Shown: one piece after another, positions 53,357 through 63,244 of the stretch | Layout of the letters: every line of letters starts with the position of its first letter | Numbering within the stretch: the first letter of the stretch is position 1 | Origin: Marinifilum sp. D714 | GTDB taxonomy: Bacteria; Bacteroidota; Bacteroidia; Bacteroidales; Marinifilaceae | DNA length: 64,000 bases | Assembly (NCBI RefSeq): GCF_030851345.1 | Contig: NZ_JALPNU010000014.1 | Span: forward strand, 1-64,000 | Direction of reading: 5' to 3' | Translations under genes and position numbers: made by a program | The notes under the pieces: generated by a model | Told to the model about the DNA's origin: nothing | The model's database searches: none | Seen by the model: only the letters and a program-made list of their open reading frames with translations

Positions 53357-54778
53357 ATGAATAGAATTTTTGGCATATTACTCATAACTGTATTTTCAAT
53401 TTCATGTGATTCTTATCTTGATGAAAATCCAGATGATAGAAAAGAGCTGCAAACAGTTAAAGATGTTGCCAAATTAGTTGCTAATTCGTACAATGAAAGT
53501 ACATATCTTTTTATCGAATGGATGACAGATAATGTGTCGGCCATTCCCGACAATACACAAAGAGATCATATGACAGAGGCCTTTCAATGGAGTTCAATGG
53601 ATTCTTATGAAGCTCAGGAATCTACTACTTACTTTTGGGAAAATTCATATTATGCAATTGCTCATTGTAACGAAGCTTTGGCTGTTATTGATAACGTTTC
53701 TGGTGATGATGATTTTAGAGCAGTTGTTAGAGGTGAAGCATTAATATCGAGAGCTTATAATCATTTCATATTGGTGAATATTTTTTCAAAACATTATAAA
53801 GAGGAAACATCAGAAAATGATTTGGGCATTCCTTACGTGGAAGTAGTAGAGGATGAACTGTTTAAAAGCTATTCAAGAGGTTCGGTTAAAGATGTTTACG
53901 ATAAAATTGAAAGAGATTTAACTACAGGACTCTCTTTATTAAGGGATGATTATTTTATTGGATCAAAAAAATATCATTTCACAAGAAAAGCAGCGTATGC
54001 CTTTGCTGCACGATTCTTTCTTTATAAAAAAGACTATTCAAGTAGTTTAAAGTACTGTAATTTGGTTCTTGATGGTGATCCAAATGCTTATGTGAGGGAT
54101 TTATTTAAAATTTACCAAGGAACTACTTTTGATGAAATGGCGGCTAAAAACTCCGACGTAAATGAAAAATCCAATTTAATTGCAATACGAAAAGAATCAT
54201 TTTATGCCAGGGCTAATTATGGTTACAGGAGTGATAAAAAGATTTTCAATGACCTTTTTAATAATAATATTCAAGAGGAATTAGATGTTAGGGATCAGCG
54301 GTGGAGTTATAGTACTGGAGCTATTGTTGTTCCAAAATACCATGAGCTGTTCCGCTATACAACTTCCAATACAGGTTTTCCCTATTTTATTCAAAGTGAA
54401 TTAAAAGGAGAAGAGGTGCTTCTGAATAGAATGGAATGTTACATTATGCAAGGTGAATATGAAATTGCATTAAAGGATTATCATACTCTTGCGGCAAAAA
54501 GATATTTGGATGGAGGTAAGCTGGATTTGAATAAAATAAAAGAGTATTATTCTCTGTCAGATGTAAAAAATGCCATGAAACTTTTTTTACTGGATGAAAG
54601 AAGAAAAGAGTTTTTAGATGAGGGATTAAGATGGTTTGATATTAAGAGATTCGAACTTTCGATTACACATAAAGACATTCAGAATAATACTTTTCAACTT
54701 ATTCCGAATGATATAAGAACTGCAGTACAAATTCCACAATCTGCCAGAGTAAATGGTTTATTTCCTAATCCAAGATAG
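53357..54778 (+). CDS. SusD/RagB family nutrient-binding lipoprotein
   Basis: A 473-residue surface lipoprotein with the signal peptide ending VFSISC and the SusD start DSYLDENPDDR. TPR-like helices follow (RGEALISRAYNHFILVNIFS near 130), and the C-terminal hallmark RRKEFLDEGLRWFDIKRF is near 418-435. It caps the SusC channel and delivers substrate. It begins 21 bp after the SusC stop, and the metallohydrolase gene begins 2 bp after its own stop, so all three are one operon. Confidence 0.94.
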   Translation: MNRIFGILLITVFSISCDSYLDENPDDRKELQTVKDVAKLVANSYNESTYLFIEWMTDNVSAIPDNTQRDHMTEAFQWSSMDSYEAQESTTYFWENSYYAIAHCNEALAVIDNVSGDDDFRAVVRGEALISRAYNHFILVNIFSKHYKEETSENDLGIPYVEVVEDELFKSYSRGSVKDVYDKIERDLTTGLSLLRDDYFIGSKKYHFTRKAAYAFAARFFLYKKDYSSSLKYCNLVLDGDPNAYVRDLFKIYQGTTFDEMAAKNSDVNEKSNLIAIRKESFYARANYGYRSDKKIFNDLFNNNIQEELDVRDQRWSYSTGAIVVPKYHELFRYTTSNTGFPYFIQSELKGEEVLLNRMECYIMQGEYEIALKDYHTLAAKRYLDGGKLDLNKIKEYYSLSDVKNAMKLFLLDERRKEFLDEGLRWFDIKRFELSITHKDIQNNTFQLIPNDIRTAVQIPQSARVNGLFPNPR

Positions 54779-54780
54779 AG

Positions 54781-55689
54781 ATGAACTACAGAAACTTTAA
54801 TATTGGACTTTTTTTAATTGGTATTGTAATAACAATGCTTATTACAGCATGTAATAAATCAGATGATGTCGAATATAAAGCACCGGACGTAATATTGTCT
54901 AACCATCCAAATGATATTTATATAAGGGAGAATATTCTTAACAGATATGGAACGGCAATAAGATGGGAGTGGGATCAACGTTTTTTGAATAAGGATCAAA
55001 CAGCAGATCCAATTAAGGAAGATTTGGTTATTCCAGTAACTAAATTGATAGAGGAACTGTGGATAAAACCTTTTCTTGTATTGTCTGATGATTCAAAATT
55101 ATTCATTCATGAATATATGCCTAAAGAGTTGGTATATATAGGATCATATATTTATGAAAGTGAAGGGGAAAGGATGTTGGGGTATGCCGAAAGTGGCGCC
55201 AGAGTTATTTTAATAAATTTAAATTCATTTGATTTGAATGATCGAATTTGGTTAGAAAATCAATTGATAACAATGCATCATGAATTTTCCCATATTGTTC
55301 ATCAAAAGAAAGGATTACCCAATGAGTACAATAATATTTCACCTTCAGGATATATAGGAGAAGGTTGGAGAAATGGAGTATCATTATCAGATGCGATTAA
55401 GCGAGGGATGGTGAGTGCTTATGCTACGAAAAATCAATTTGAAGATTTTGCTCAACTTACGTCTCACTTTTTTGTTCAGGATACTGTTTATTTTAATTCG
55501 ACTTACCTAAAAGATTCGAATTGTGAAGATTTTTCCGATCCTAATTCGTGTATAGAATTTAACAATGGGAAGGAATTAATTAGAACAAAATTGGATTTGA
55601 TCAGGAAGTTTTATTCAGAAGAATTTAGCATTAATATAGATGTGCTAAGAGATACGATTCAAAGTAGAATGTCAGCTTACAAGAATTAA
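54781..55689 (+). CDS. Substrate-import-associated zinc metallohydrolase lipoprotein
   Basis: A 302-residue lipoprotein with signal peptide ending MLITAC. The metal site HHEFSHIVHQ (HExxH) is near 165-172, in the layout I recall for the import-associated LP_HExxH family encoded beside SusC/SusD genes. The N-terminal part (RENILNRYGTAIRWEWDQRF) and the GYIGEGWRNG segment downstream of the metal site also fit. It likely acts on the cell surface on the substrate of the SusC/SusD pair, perhaps a peptide or protein; the substrate is unknown. It starts 2 bp after the SusD stop. Confidence 0.85.
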   Translation: MNYRNFNIGLFLIGIVITMLITACNKSDDVEYKAPDVILSNHPNDIYIRENILNRYGTAIRWEWDQRFLNKDQTADPIKEDLVIPVTKLIEELWIKPFLVLSDDSKLFIHEYMPKELVYIGSYIYESEGERMLGYAESGARVILINLNSFDLNDRIWLENQLITMHHEFSHIVHQKKGLPNEYNNISPSGYIGEGWRNGVSLSDAIKRGMVSAYATKNQFEDFAQLTSHFFVQDTVYFNSTYLKDSNCEDFSDPNSCIEFNNGKELIRTKLDLIRKFYSEEFSINIDVLRDTIQSRMSAYKN

Positions 55690-55710
55690 TATAGAATCTT
55701 TCATCCACCA

Positions 55711-55722
55711 TACTGGTTCGTA
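55711..55722 (-). promoter_or_regulatory. Candidate operator at the GntR regulator promoter
   Basis: TACTGGTTCGTA. Its reverse complement TACGAACCAGTA matches the galK site TACCAACCAGTA in 11 of 12 positions. It overlaps the position of the -33 element of the promoter whose -7 box TACCTTTG is at 55739-55746, fitting autoregulation. Confidence 0.6.
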
Positions 55723-55738
55723 TCAGTTGGGAATTTGT

Positions 55739-55746
55739 TACCTTTG
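55739..55746 (+). promoter_or_regulatory. -7 promoter element of the GntR regulator gene
   Basis: TACCTTTG matches TAnnTTTG. The upstream TTTG is replaced by GTTC (55716-55719) within the candidate operator. Confidence 0.5.
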
Positions 55747-55757
55747 TATTTATACGC

Positions 55758-56792
55758 ATGCAAATAAATACAATAAAGATGCCTTCTAAAATATTTAATG
55801 TAAGTACTGATTCGGGCATTCCGAAATACAAACAGTTAATCAACTCTTTACTACAATCAATTGATAAAGGACTTGTAAATGTTGGAGATAGGATACCTTC
55901 GATTAATGCAATTTGTAAAGAATTTGGTTTATCCAGAGATACTGTTCTTGTTGCATATAATGAGTTAAAAATTCGAGGAGTAATATCTTCAGTTCCTGGT
56001 AAGGGCTACTACTTGGCAAGTACTTCAACTCGATTTAAAAAGAATATTTTTCTACTCTTCGAAGAATTTAATGTATTCAAAGAGATATTATACAATTCCT
56101 TTATTGAGAATTTAAACGATAAGGCAAATGTTGATATTTATTTTCATCATTTTAACCGTAAAGTTTTTAAAGAGTTAATTGATAACAACAATGGCAAGTA
56201 TACTTCTTATATAATTATGCCTGCAAAGTTTAATGATGCTTATAATGTATTGCAACAGCTGCCTGAAAATGAAGTCTATATTCTTGACCAAACTAATGCT
56301 GCATTAAAAAAACATTACCCTGCGATATATCAGAATTTTGAAAAGGATGTATTTAATGCTCTAGAATCAGGATTGAACCTATTGGAAAAATATAAGAAAA
56401 TCTATTTTGTATATCCTGGAGGAAAAGAGCCAATAGGACAATTGAAAGGATTTAAAAAGTTTGCTACACATTATCAGGATAAGTGGGAATTAGAAGTGAT
56501 TGAAACTTTAGAAAGTCATAAAATTGCAATAGGTGAGGTTTATATAGTTCCTAGCGATAATGATTTGGTAACTCTTGTAAAGGAAGCAAAGTCTGAGAAA
56601 TTGAAAATTGGTTCAGATTTAGGTATAATTTCTTACAATGATACGCCATTAAAAGAAGTAGTTGCCGATGGAATTACCACAATTAGTACAGATTTTAAAG
56701 AAATGGGTAGGTTATTGGCTGACATGGTTATTAATTCTAAAAATGAGTTAATTGAAAATGAGTCTAAGTTGATAAAAAGAAATTCCTTGTAA
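55758..56792 (+). CDS. GntR family regulator with sugar-binding-type sensor domain
   Basis: A 344-residue regulator, probably of the galactose genes. The N-terminal winged helix is about 22-95 (IPKYKQLINSLLQSIDKGL, GLSRDTVLVAYNELKIRGVI, GKGYYLA). The rest, about 105-330, resembles a LacI-type periplasmic-binding fold (NIFLLFEEFN; KKIYFVYPGG; LGIISYNDTPLKEV), as in AraR-like GntR proteins of Bacteroidota. The start may be the ATG at 55758, only 12 bp after the -7 box, or the ATG at 55779 (MPSKIFNV), which leaves a more normal leader. A 12-bp motif shared with the galK promoter is a candidate binding site. Confidence 0.88.
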   Translation: MQINTIKMPSKIFNVSTDSGIPKYKQLINSLLQSIDKGLVNVGDRIPSINAICKEFGLSRDTVLVAYNELKIRGVISSVPGKGYYLASTSTRFKKNIFLLFEEFNVFKEILYNSFIENLNDKANVDIYFHHFNRKVFKELIDNNNGKYTSYIIMPAKFNDAYNVLQQLPENEVYILDQTNAALKKHYPAIYQNFEKDVFNALESGLNLLEKYKKIYFVYPGGKEPIGQLKGFKKFATHYQDKWELEVIETLESHKIAIGEVYIVPSDNDLVTLVKEAKSEKLKIGSDLGIISYNDTPLKEVVADGITTISTDFKEMGRLLADMVINSKNELIENESKLIKRNSL

Positions 56793-56857
56793 AAAATAAT
56801 TAAATAAGTTGTGAAGCTCTGATTCTGATGAATTAGGGCTTTTATTTTTTTAGATCG

Positions 56858-56888
56858 TTTGTATTTATATAAAAAAAATCTAAATTTG
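56858..56888 (+). promoter_or_regulatory. galK operon promoter
   Basis: TTTG (56858-56861), 19-bp spacer, perfect -7 box TAAATTTG (56881-56888). A consensus Bacteroidota promoter 31 bp before the galK ATG. Confidence 0.85.
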
Positions 56889-56910
56889 CCTACCAGTACC
56901 AACCAGTAAG
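56889..56910 (+). promoter_or_regulatory. Candidate operator over the galK transcription start
   Basis: CCTACCAGTACCAACCAGTAAG contains two direct copies of ACCAGTA; split as TACCAGTA and TACCAACCAGTA. It lies directly behind the -7 box, where a repressor would block initiation. It shares TAC[CG]AACCAGTA with the regulator promoter. Confidence 0.65.
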
Positions 56911-56918
56911 AAATAAAT

Positions 56919-58082
56919 ATGCAAGTTGAAGAATTAAAGATTGAGTTTGAAAAATTATATGGGCAAGGTGATTGTCATGTGTATTTTTCTCCGGGTCGTG
57001 TAAATTTAATTGGAGAACATACCGATTATAACGGAGGATTTGTTTTTCCATGTGCATTGTCATTTGGAACCTATTGTTTGATTAGGAAAACAGATAATGA
57101 TTATATCCAACTTAGATCTTTAAATCAGAATAAATTTTACAAGATATCACTTGAGGAAATAACAAAACGATTAGGAAAAGGAAACTGGGCAAATTATGTT
57201 CTTGGCGTAATTGCTCAATTTAAAAAAGATGGGCAAATTCCTAATTGTGGTGCGGATTTGTTATTCTGGGGAAACGTACCTAATGGTGCAGGTTTATCAT
57301 CTTCGGCTTCTTTAGAGGTTGTTACAGGAGTAGCAATTAACGAAGAATATAATTTTGGCAAAGATCAGTTGAGTATTGTGAAATATAGCCAAAAAGCTGA
57401 GCATGAATTTGCTGGTGTAATGTGTGGTATAATGGATCAATTTGCATCTGGAATGGGACAGAAAGATCATGCCATATATTTGAACTGTGATAATCTTGAG
57501 TACGAATTAGTGCCTGTAAATTTAGAGGGTGCTAAAATAGTTATTGGAAACACCAATAGCCCTCATAGTTTAGATGAAGGAAAATACAATGAACGAGTTG
57601 CTGAATGTCGGGCAGCAGTAAAAGCAATCTCTCCCTCCAAAAAGATTGCTAATCTGGGTGAATTATGCCCGGCTGAATTCAACTCATTGAAAAATCTTAT
57701 AGATGATGATGTGATCAGAAGAAGAGCACGTCATGTTATTAGCGAAATTGAAAGAACACAGAAAGCTGTAGTAGAACTTAAAAAAGGAAACTTAAAAGAG
57801 TTTGGTCAGTTAATGAATGGTTCTCATGATTCACTTCGTGATGATTATGAGGTTACGGGACATGAACTGGATACTATGGTTGAAGCGGCCAGAAAGATTG
57901 AAGGTACTATTGGTTCCAGAATGACAGGCGGTGGCTTTGGAGGTTCAACCGTTAGTCTTGTAAAAGATGAATATGTAGATGAGTTTATTGAGAAAGTAGG
58001 CAAGGAATATACCGAGAAAACAGGTATTGTAGGAGAGTTTTATGTTGCTGAAATTGGTGACGGAGGAAAAAGAATAGAATAA
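56919..58082 (+). CDS. galK: Galactokinase
   Basis: A 387-residue GHMP kinase phosphorylating galactose at C1. The galactokinase signature [15 protein letters not shown] is near 27, the ATP-binding GHMP motif [13 protein letters not shown] near 122 and the C-terminal motif [17 protein letters not shown] near 331. Catalytic Arg and Asp of this family (Arg28-type in the signature; Asp in MDQFASGMG near 172) are present. First gene of the gal operon, with a consensus promoter and candidate operator directly upstream. Confidence 0.97.
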   Translation: MQVEELKIEFEKLYGQGDCHVYFSPGRVNLIGEHTDYNGGFVFPCALSFGTYCLIRKTDNDYIQLRSLNQNKFYKISLEEITKRLGKGNWANYVLGVIAQFKKDGQIPNCGADLLFWGNVPNGAGLSSSASLEVVTGVAINEEYNFGKDQLSIVKYSQKAEHEFAGVMCGIMDQFASGMGQKDHAIYLNCDNLEYELVPVNLEGAKIVIGNTNSPHSLDEGKYNERVAECRAAVKAISPSKKIANLGELCPAEFNSLKNLIDDDVIRRRARHVISEIERTQKAVVELKKGNLKEFGQLMNGSHDSLRDDYEVTGHELDTMVEAARKIEGTIGSRMTGGGFGGSTVSLVKDEYVDEFIEKVGKEYTEKTGIVGEFYVAEIGDGGKRIE

Positions 58083-58099
58083 TCAAGAAAATATTTCAG

Positions 58100-59146
58100 A
58101 TGGCGAAATTTGATTACATTGAAAATCCACATCGTAGATATAATCCATTAACTGGTGAATGGATATTGGTATCACCTCACAGGTCAAAAAGACCATGGCA
58201 AGGTCAAGTTGAAAAAGTAGTTGAGGAGAAAAGACCTGAATATGATCCACAATGTTATTTGTGTCCTGGGAACGAAAGAGTAGGAGGAGAGAACAATCCA
58301 GCTTATGAGGATGTTTATTCATTTCAGAATGATTTTAGTGCTTTGTTGCAAGATACTCCTGAGGGAGAATTTTCGGATGGTGATTTGTTTAAAGCAGAAA
58401 GTGAATCGGGAATCTGTAAAGTAATTTGCTTTAGTCCAAACCATAGCCTTACAGTTCCTGAAATGAAAGTAGAAAATATCCGTAAGGTAGTTGATCTTTG
58501 GTGCACAGAATATAAGGAATTAGGAGATAGAGAGGATATTGGCTATGTGCAGATATTCGAGAACAAAGGTTCCATTATGGGATGCTCTAATCCACATCCT
58601 CACGGACAAATTTGGGCTTCTAAACTGGTGCCTCTCGAGACATCAAAAGAATCTGAAACTCAATTGGCTTACTTCGAAAAATATGGAAGAACCATGTTGT
58701 CTGATTATCTAAAACCGGAACTCGAGAAAAAAGAAAGAATTTTGGTTGAGAATAATTCTTTTGTAGCTTTAGTACCGTTTTGGGCAGTATGGCCTTTCGA
58801 AACAATGATCATTAGCAAAAGGGCAGTGTCAAATCTAATGGAACTGACAGATGAGGAGAAAACAGATTTGGCTGATGTTTACAAAAAATTAACGATTATG
58901 TACGACAATCTTTTTGAGGTGTCGTTTGCATATTCTGCAGGATTGCATCAAGCTCCAACTGATGGAGAAGAACATCCTGAGTGGCATTTACACATGCATT
59001 TCTATCCACCTTTGTTACGCTCGGCTAGTGTTAAGAAATTTATGGTAGGATACGAAATGCTGGGTACGCCACAACGCGATATTACTGCCGAAGGCGCAGC
59101 AAAAAGATTGAGAGAACTATCAAAAACACATTATAAATTGAGGTAA
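58100..59146 (+). CDS. galT: Galactose-1-phosphate uridylyltransferase
   Basis: A 348-residue HIT-superfamily enzyme exchanging UMP between UDP-glucose and galactose-1-phosphate. The N-terminal block [18 protein letters not shown] carries the family start, [12 protein letters not shown] near 52 the first metal-site cysteines, and the nucleophile histidine is in [12 protein letters not shown] near 166. The C-terminal [12 protein letters not shown] near 296 provides the second metal site. It is 17 bp behind galK, so cotranscribed. Confidence 0.97.
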   Translation: MAKFDYIENPHRRYNPLTGEWILVSPHRSKRPWQGQVEKVVEEKRPEYDPQCYLCPGNERVGGENNPAYEDVYSFQNDFSALLQDTPEGEFSDGDLFKAESESGICKVICFSPNHSLTVPEMKVENIRKVVDLWCTEYKELGDREDIGYVQIFENKGSIMGCSNPHPHGQIWASKLVPLETSKESETQLAYFEKYGRTMLSDYLKPELEKKERILVENNSFVALVPFWAVWPFETMIISKRAVSNLMELTDEEKTDLADVYKKLTIMYDNLFEVSFAYSAGLHQAPTDGEEHPEWHLHMHFYPPLLRSASVKKFMVGYEMLGTPQRDITAEGAAKRLRELSKTHYKLR

Positions 59147-59235
59147 TTATCCAGTTGAAATGGATATTAGGGAGAAAATATTTACTTCTGCCTAAAGCTT
59201 CCAAAAAACTTTAACCTCAACTAAAATCAAATACA

Positions 59236-60897
59236 ATGGCTAATACATTTTCTTTTCTCGATTATGTGATTTTTATCGTTTACGGTATTGTAATCGTGGG
59301 AGTAGGTTTATGGGTGTCGCGTGATAAAGAAGGACATCAAAAAAATGCGGATGATTATTTCTTGGCTTCAAAATCTTTGCCTTGGTGGGCAATTGGGGCT
59401 TCATTAATTGCTGCTAATATATCTGCAGAGCAATTTATTGGAATGTCAGGATCTGGTTTTGCAATTGGGTTGGCAATTGCTTCTTATGAGTGGATGGCTG
59501 CTTTAACCTTAATTATTGTTGGTAAATACTTTTTGCCAATTTTCATTGAGAAAGGACTATACACGATTCCTGAATTTGTAGAGAAACGTTATTCAACAAA
59601 CCTTAAAACCATTTTGGCTGTTTTCTGGATTGCATTGTATGTCTTTGTAAATCTTACCTCAGTATTGTATTTGGGAGCTTTAGCTTTAGAAACCATCATG
59701 GGTATTCCAATGATTTATGGTGTATTAGGATTGGCTTTGTTTGCAGCTAGTTATTCACTTTATGGAGGTCTTTCAGCAGTTGCATGGACTGATGTAATTC
59801 AGGTTGTTTTCCTGATTTTAGGTGGATTGGTAACCACTTACCTTGCATTAGATACTGTTTCAGGAGGAGAAGGTGTACTTGCCGGGTTTAAGCACATTTA
59901 CGAAGCAGCTCCAGATTCTTTCCATATGATTTTAGATAAAGCTCATGATCAATATAAAAACCTTCCTGGTATTGGAGTTATTGTTGGTGGAATGTGGGTT
60001 GCTAACCTTTATTATTGGGGATTCAACCAGTATATCATTCAAAGAACTTTGGCAGCAAAATCATTGCAAGAATCTCAAAGAGGGATTGTATTTGCAGGTT
60101 TTTTGAAGTTGATTATTCCTTTAATTGTTGTGATTCCCGGGATTGCTGCATATGTGATGGTGAATGATGGAACAATAATGACATCATTGGGAGATGCAGC
60201 TCAGAATAATATTCCAACAATGGAATCTGCTGACAAAGCATATCCATGGTTGTTACAGTTCTTGCCAACAGGATTAAAAGGTGTGGCATTTGCAGCATTG
60301 GCGGCGGCAATTGTTTCGTCACTTGCATCTATGTTGAATTCTACTTCTACCATCTTTACAATGGATATTTACAAGCCATATTTTAACCCAAATGCAAGTG
60401 ATAAGCAAACGGTAAATACAGGTCGAATTTCAGCAGCTGTAGCTTTATTAATTGCAGGATGTATTGCTCCTCAATTGGCAGGTTTAGATCAGGCTTTCCA
60501 ATTTATTCAGGAATACACAGGAGTAGTTAGTCCGGGTATCTTGGCCGTATTTATGTTGGGATTATTCTGGAAAAAATCAACAAACAAAGGTGCTATTGCA
60601 GGGGTGTTGGCATCTATTCCAATTGCCATGTATTTTAAAGTGGCTCCTAATGGATGGGTAGCTGGTACCAGTCTTGAATCTATATTTGTTAATGTTCCTT
60701 TTATGGATCAAATGGGATATACAGCAGTTCTTTCGGCATTAGTTATCATTTTGGTTAGCCACCTACAGAATAAGGGTGCTGATGATGAAAAAGGGATAGA
60801 GATTAGCAGAAAAACATTTGCAACAGGTAAGGTATTTAATATTGTTGCTTATACCATTTGCATTTTATTGGTTGCTTTGTACGCAATCTTCTGGTAG
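59236..60897 (+). CDS. Sodium/sugar symporter (SSS family), probably galactose
   Basis: A 553-residue membrane protein of the solute:sodium symporter family with about 14 hydrophobic segments. Family features: YFLASKSLPWWAIGASLIAANISAEQFIGM near 42 (first broken helix), YSLYGGLSAVAWTDVIQV near 174, and the sodium-site region AALAAAIVSSLASMLNSTSTIF near 354. It resembles the Vibrio vSGLT and SglT group of galactose/glucose carriers. The position between galT and galE supports galactose as the substrate. It starts 89 bp after galT. Confidence 0.93.
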   Translation: MANTFSFLDYVIFIVYGIVIVGVGLWVSRDKEGHQKNADDYFLASKSLPWWAIGASLIAANISAEQFIGMSGSGFAIGLAIASYEWMAALTLIIVGKYFLPIFIEKGLYTIPEFVEKRYSTNLKTILAVFWIALYVFVNLTSVLYLGALALETIMGIPMIYGVLGLALFAASYSLYGGLSAVAWTDVIQVVFLILGGLVTTYLALDTVSGGEGVLAGFKHIYEAAPDSFHMILDKAHDQYKNLPGIGVIVGGMWVANLYYWGFNQYIIQRTLAAKSLQESQRGIVFAGFLKLIIPLIVVIPGIAAYVMVNDGTIMTSLGDAAQNNIPTMESADKAYPWLLQFLPTGLKGVAFAALAAAIVSSLASMLNSTSTIFTMDIYKPYFNPNASDKQTVNTGRISAAVALLIAGCIAPQLAGLDQAFQFIQEYTGVVSPGILAVFMLGLFWKKSTNKGAIAGVLASIPIAMYFKVAPNGWVAGTSLESIFVNVPFMDQMGYTAVLSALVIILVSHLQNKGADDEKGIEISRKTFATGKVFNIVAYTICILLVALYAIFW

Positions 60898-60923
60898 AGA
60901 AAAAAATAAAACAAAATATTGCG

Positions 60924-60953
60924 ATGACACACTTGCTCAATTAAGTGTGTCAT
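60924..60953 (+). terminator. Hairpin between the symporter gene and galE
   Basis: ATGACACACTT/AAGTGTGTCAT followed only by a short TTGTTG. A weak or partial terminator that could lower galE-galM expression relative to upstream genes. Confidence 0.5.
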
Positions 60954-60978
60954 TGTTGTAAAGTATCAAATTATAAGG

Positions 60979-61995
60979 ATGAAAAAAAAGGTTTTAGTTA
61001 CTGGAGGAACTGGTTATATAGGTTCTCACACTGTTGTAGAATTGCAAAATAGCGGATTCGAAGTTGTAATTGCTGATAATCTCTCAAATTCAAAGATTGA
61101 AGTTTTGGATGGAATCGAAGCTATTTCCGGCATTCGTCCATTATTCCAACAAATCGATTTAAGTGTGGAGAGTGAATGCAATGAGTTCTTTAAAAAGCGT
61201 AGAGGAATTGATGCCATTATTCACTTTGCAGCATCAAAAGCTGTTGGCGAATCGGTTGAAAAACCTTTGCTGTATTATCGCAACAACCTTAACTCATTGA
61301 TGAATATTTTGGAAGCGATGAAAGAGAACAACATTCAAAATTTGGTTTTCTCATCATCATGCACAGTTTATGGACAACCTGATAAACTGCCTGTAACTGA
61401 ATCGACTCCGCGAAAAGAGGCTGAATCTCCTTATGGAAATACAAAGTCAATTTGTGAAGATATTATTCGCGATACAACAAAAGCTCATCCTGAACTAAAG
61501 GGAATTGCTTTAAGATATTTCAATCCAATTGGAGCACATCCAAGCTCTAAAATTGGAGAATTGCCATTGGGCGTTCCTAATAACCTTATTCCTTTCTTAA
61601 CACAAACAGTGGCAGGCATTCGCCCAGAACTTAGTATTTTTGGAGATGATTACAATACGCCTGACGGATCTTGCATTAGAGATTATATCAACGTAGTAGA
61701 TTTGGCAAAAGCACATGTTATTGCAATTGAACGTTTGCTGCAAGATAAAAATGCTTCGAACTACGAATATTTTAATGTTGGAACAGGATCTGGTGTTTCA
61801 GTATTGGAAATTATTGAATCATTCGAAAGATCAACAGGGGAGAAAGTTCCTCATAAAATAGTTGGAAGAAGAGCTGGAGATATCGAGCAGATTTATGCAG
61901 ATACTTCATATTCTAATCGAGAGTTGGGGTGGCAATCGGAAAAAAGTCTTGATGAAACTTTGCTTTCGGCCTGGAATTGGCAAAAAACTTTATAA
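60979..61995 (+). CDS. galE: UDP-glucose 4-epimerase, copy 2 (galactose cluster)
   Basis: A 338-residue SDR epimerase that returns UDP-galactose to UDP-glucose in the Leloir pathway. GGTGYIGSH near 8, FSSSCTVYG near 124 and YGNTK near 150 form the NAD and Ser-Tyr-Lys sites. It is a close paralogue of the copy at 39498-40532; residues 55-80 are the divergent island. The duplicate gives separate copies for sugar catabolism (here) and envelope synthesis (there). galM follows 43 bp downstream. Confidence 0.96.
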   Translation: MKKKVLVTGGTGYIGSHTVVELQNSGFEVVIADNLSNSKIEVLDGIEAISGIRPLFQQIDLSVESECNEFFKKRRGIDAIIHFAASKAVGESVEKPLLYYRNNLNSLMNILEAMKENNIQNLVFSSSCTVYGQPDKLPVTESTPRKEAESPYGNTKSICEDIIRDTTKAHPELKGIALRYFNPIGAHPSSKIGELPLGVPNNLIPFLTQTVAGIRPELSIFGDDYNTPDGSCIRDYINVVDLAKAHVIAIERLLQDKNASNYEYFNVGTGSGVSVLEIIESFERSTGEKVPHKIVGRRAGDIEQIYADTSYSNRELGWQSEKSLDETLLSAWNWQKTL

Positions 61996-62038
61996 TCGAA
62001 CTAAGATTATAAGAGTTTCACAATATTAAAAGATAAAC

Positions 62039-63046
62039 ATGCAGGTTTATACACTTAAAAATAAAAGTATAGAGGTTGATTTTATTGCTCGTGGCGGTCA
62101 AATCATTTCAATTAAAGTTCCTGATGCAAAAGGCAATGTTGCCGATGTTGTGGTAGGGTACGATACCATTGAGGAAACCCTTAATGGCGATGCGTATTTT
62201 GGCGCCCTGTGTGGTCGTTATGCCAACCGTATCGTAAATGGTGAATTTGAAATTGATGGGGAAAAATTTCAGTTGGATTGCAATAACGAAACCAACCACT
62301 TACATGGTGGTGTGGATGGATTCAATCGAAGAAATTGGAACGTAAATGCTGTTGAAATTGATAAGTATGTACAGGCCTATCAATTAAGTCTGGTTAGTGA
62401 AGATGGCGATCAGAATTATCCGGGCAAATTAAAGGTTTCAGTAATATACGGATTGACAGATGATAATCAATTTGTTATTGACTATGAGGCACAAACATCA
62501 AAGCCAACAGTAATTAATTTAACAAGTCATCCTTATTTCAATTTAAATGGTGCAGGCAATGGATCAGCAATGAATCATGAGTTGCGATTAAATGCTTCAA
62601 ACTATACACCGATTTCGGCAGAGTTGGGAACAACATCCGGAGAAATTGCATTGGTAAAGGATACGCCATTTGATTTTACAATGGCAAAAACCGTAGAATC
62701 TGCTTGCAATGCTGATCATGAACAAATCAACATGATTGATGGTATTGATCACAATTTTGTTTTGGATGATTTCGATGGAACGGTAAAGCTTGCAGGTGTA
62801 CTTTCAGATCCTAAATCGGGACGAAAAATGGAAGTGTATACCGATCAGCCAGGTATTCAAATTTACACGGGTGCTCATTTCGATGGCTCTGAAACAGGTA
62901 AAAAAGGAGCACCAATTATACAGTGTGCAGGGCTTGCCATGGAAACACAGATTTTTCCAAATTCTCCAAACTATGAGCACTTCCCAAATGCAACTTTAAG
63001 GCCAGGTGAGAAATACAAGCATGTATGTATTTATAAGTTTTGCTAA
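62039..63046 (+). CDS. galM: Aldose 1-epimerase (galactose mutarotase)
   Basis: A 335-residue beta-sandwich enzyme interconverting alpha and beta anomers of galactose so that galactokinase gets its alpha form. Motifs: GRYANRIVNGEFEIDG near 60, NHLHGGVDGFNRRNW near 86, catalytic His in INLTSHPYFNLNG near 163, DGIDHNFVLD near 239 and the catalytic Glu region CAGLAMETQIFPNSPN near 300. It has no signal peptide, so a cytoplasmic enzyme. Last gene of the gal operon, with a terminator 88 bp after the stop. Confidence 0.96.
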   Translation: MQVYTLKNKSIEVDFIARGGQIISIKVPDAKGNVADVVVGYDTIEETLNGDAYFGALCGRYANRIVNGEFEIDGEKFQLDCNNETNHLHGGVDGFNRRNWNVNAVEIDKYVQAYQLSLVSEDGDQNYPGKLKVSVIYGLTDDNQFVIDYEAQTSKPTVINLTSHPYFNLNGAGNGSAMNHELRLNASNYTPISAELGTTSGEIALVKDTPFDFTMAKTVESACNADHEQINMIDGIDHNFVLDDFDGTVKLAGVLSDPKSGRKMEVYTDQPGIQIYTGAHFDGSETGKKGAPIIQCAGLAMETQIFPNSPNYEHFPNATLRPGEKYKHVCIYKFC

Positions 63047-63133
63047 AGATTGACCTCGGATAAAATCTGATGTTGCTTAAAGATAAAAAGTAGTTATAAC
63101 AGACTAGATTCCTTTTGTAAAGGATACTTTTAA

Positions 63134-63187
63134 CATCAAACAGAGTTGGTTTACGTTCATTTAAATCTCTGTTTGGTGTTTTTTTTA
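63134..63187 (+). terminator. Terminator of the gal operon
   Basis: Arms CATCAAACAGAG (63134-63145) and CTCTGTTTGGTG (63167-63178) with a 21-nt loop, followed by eight or more T. Confidence 0.85.
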
Positions 63188-63244
63188 TTTACTGATTTTA
63201 AGAGTTAAACTATAATTTTTTGCTCAAAGAGGGGGTGTTTTTAA

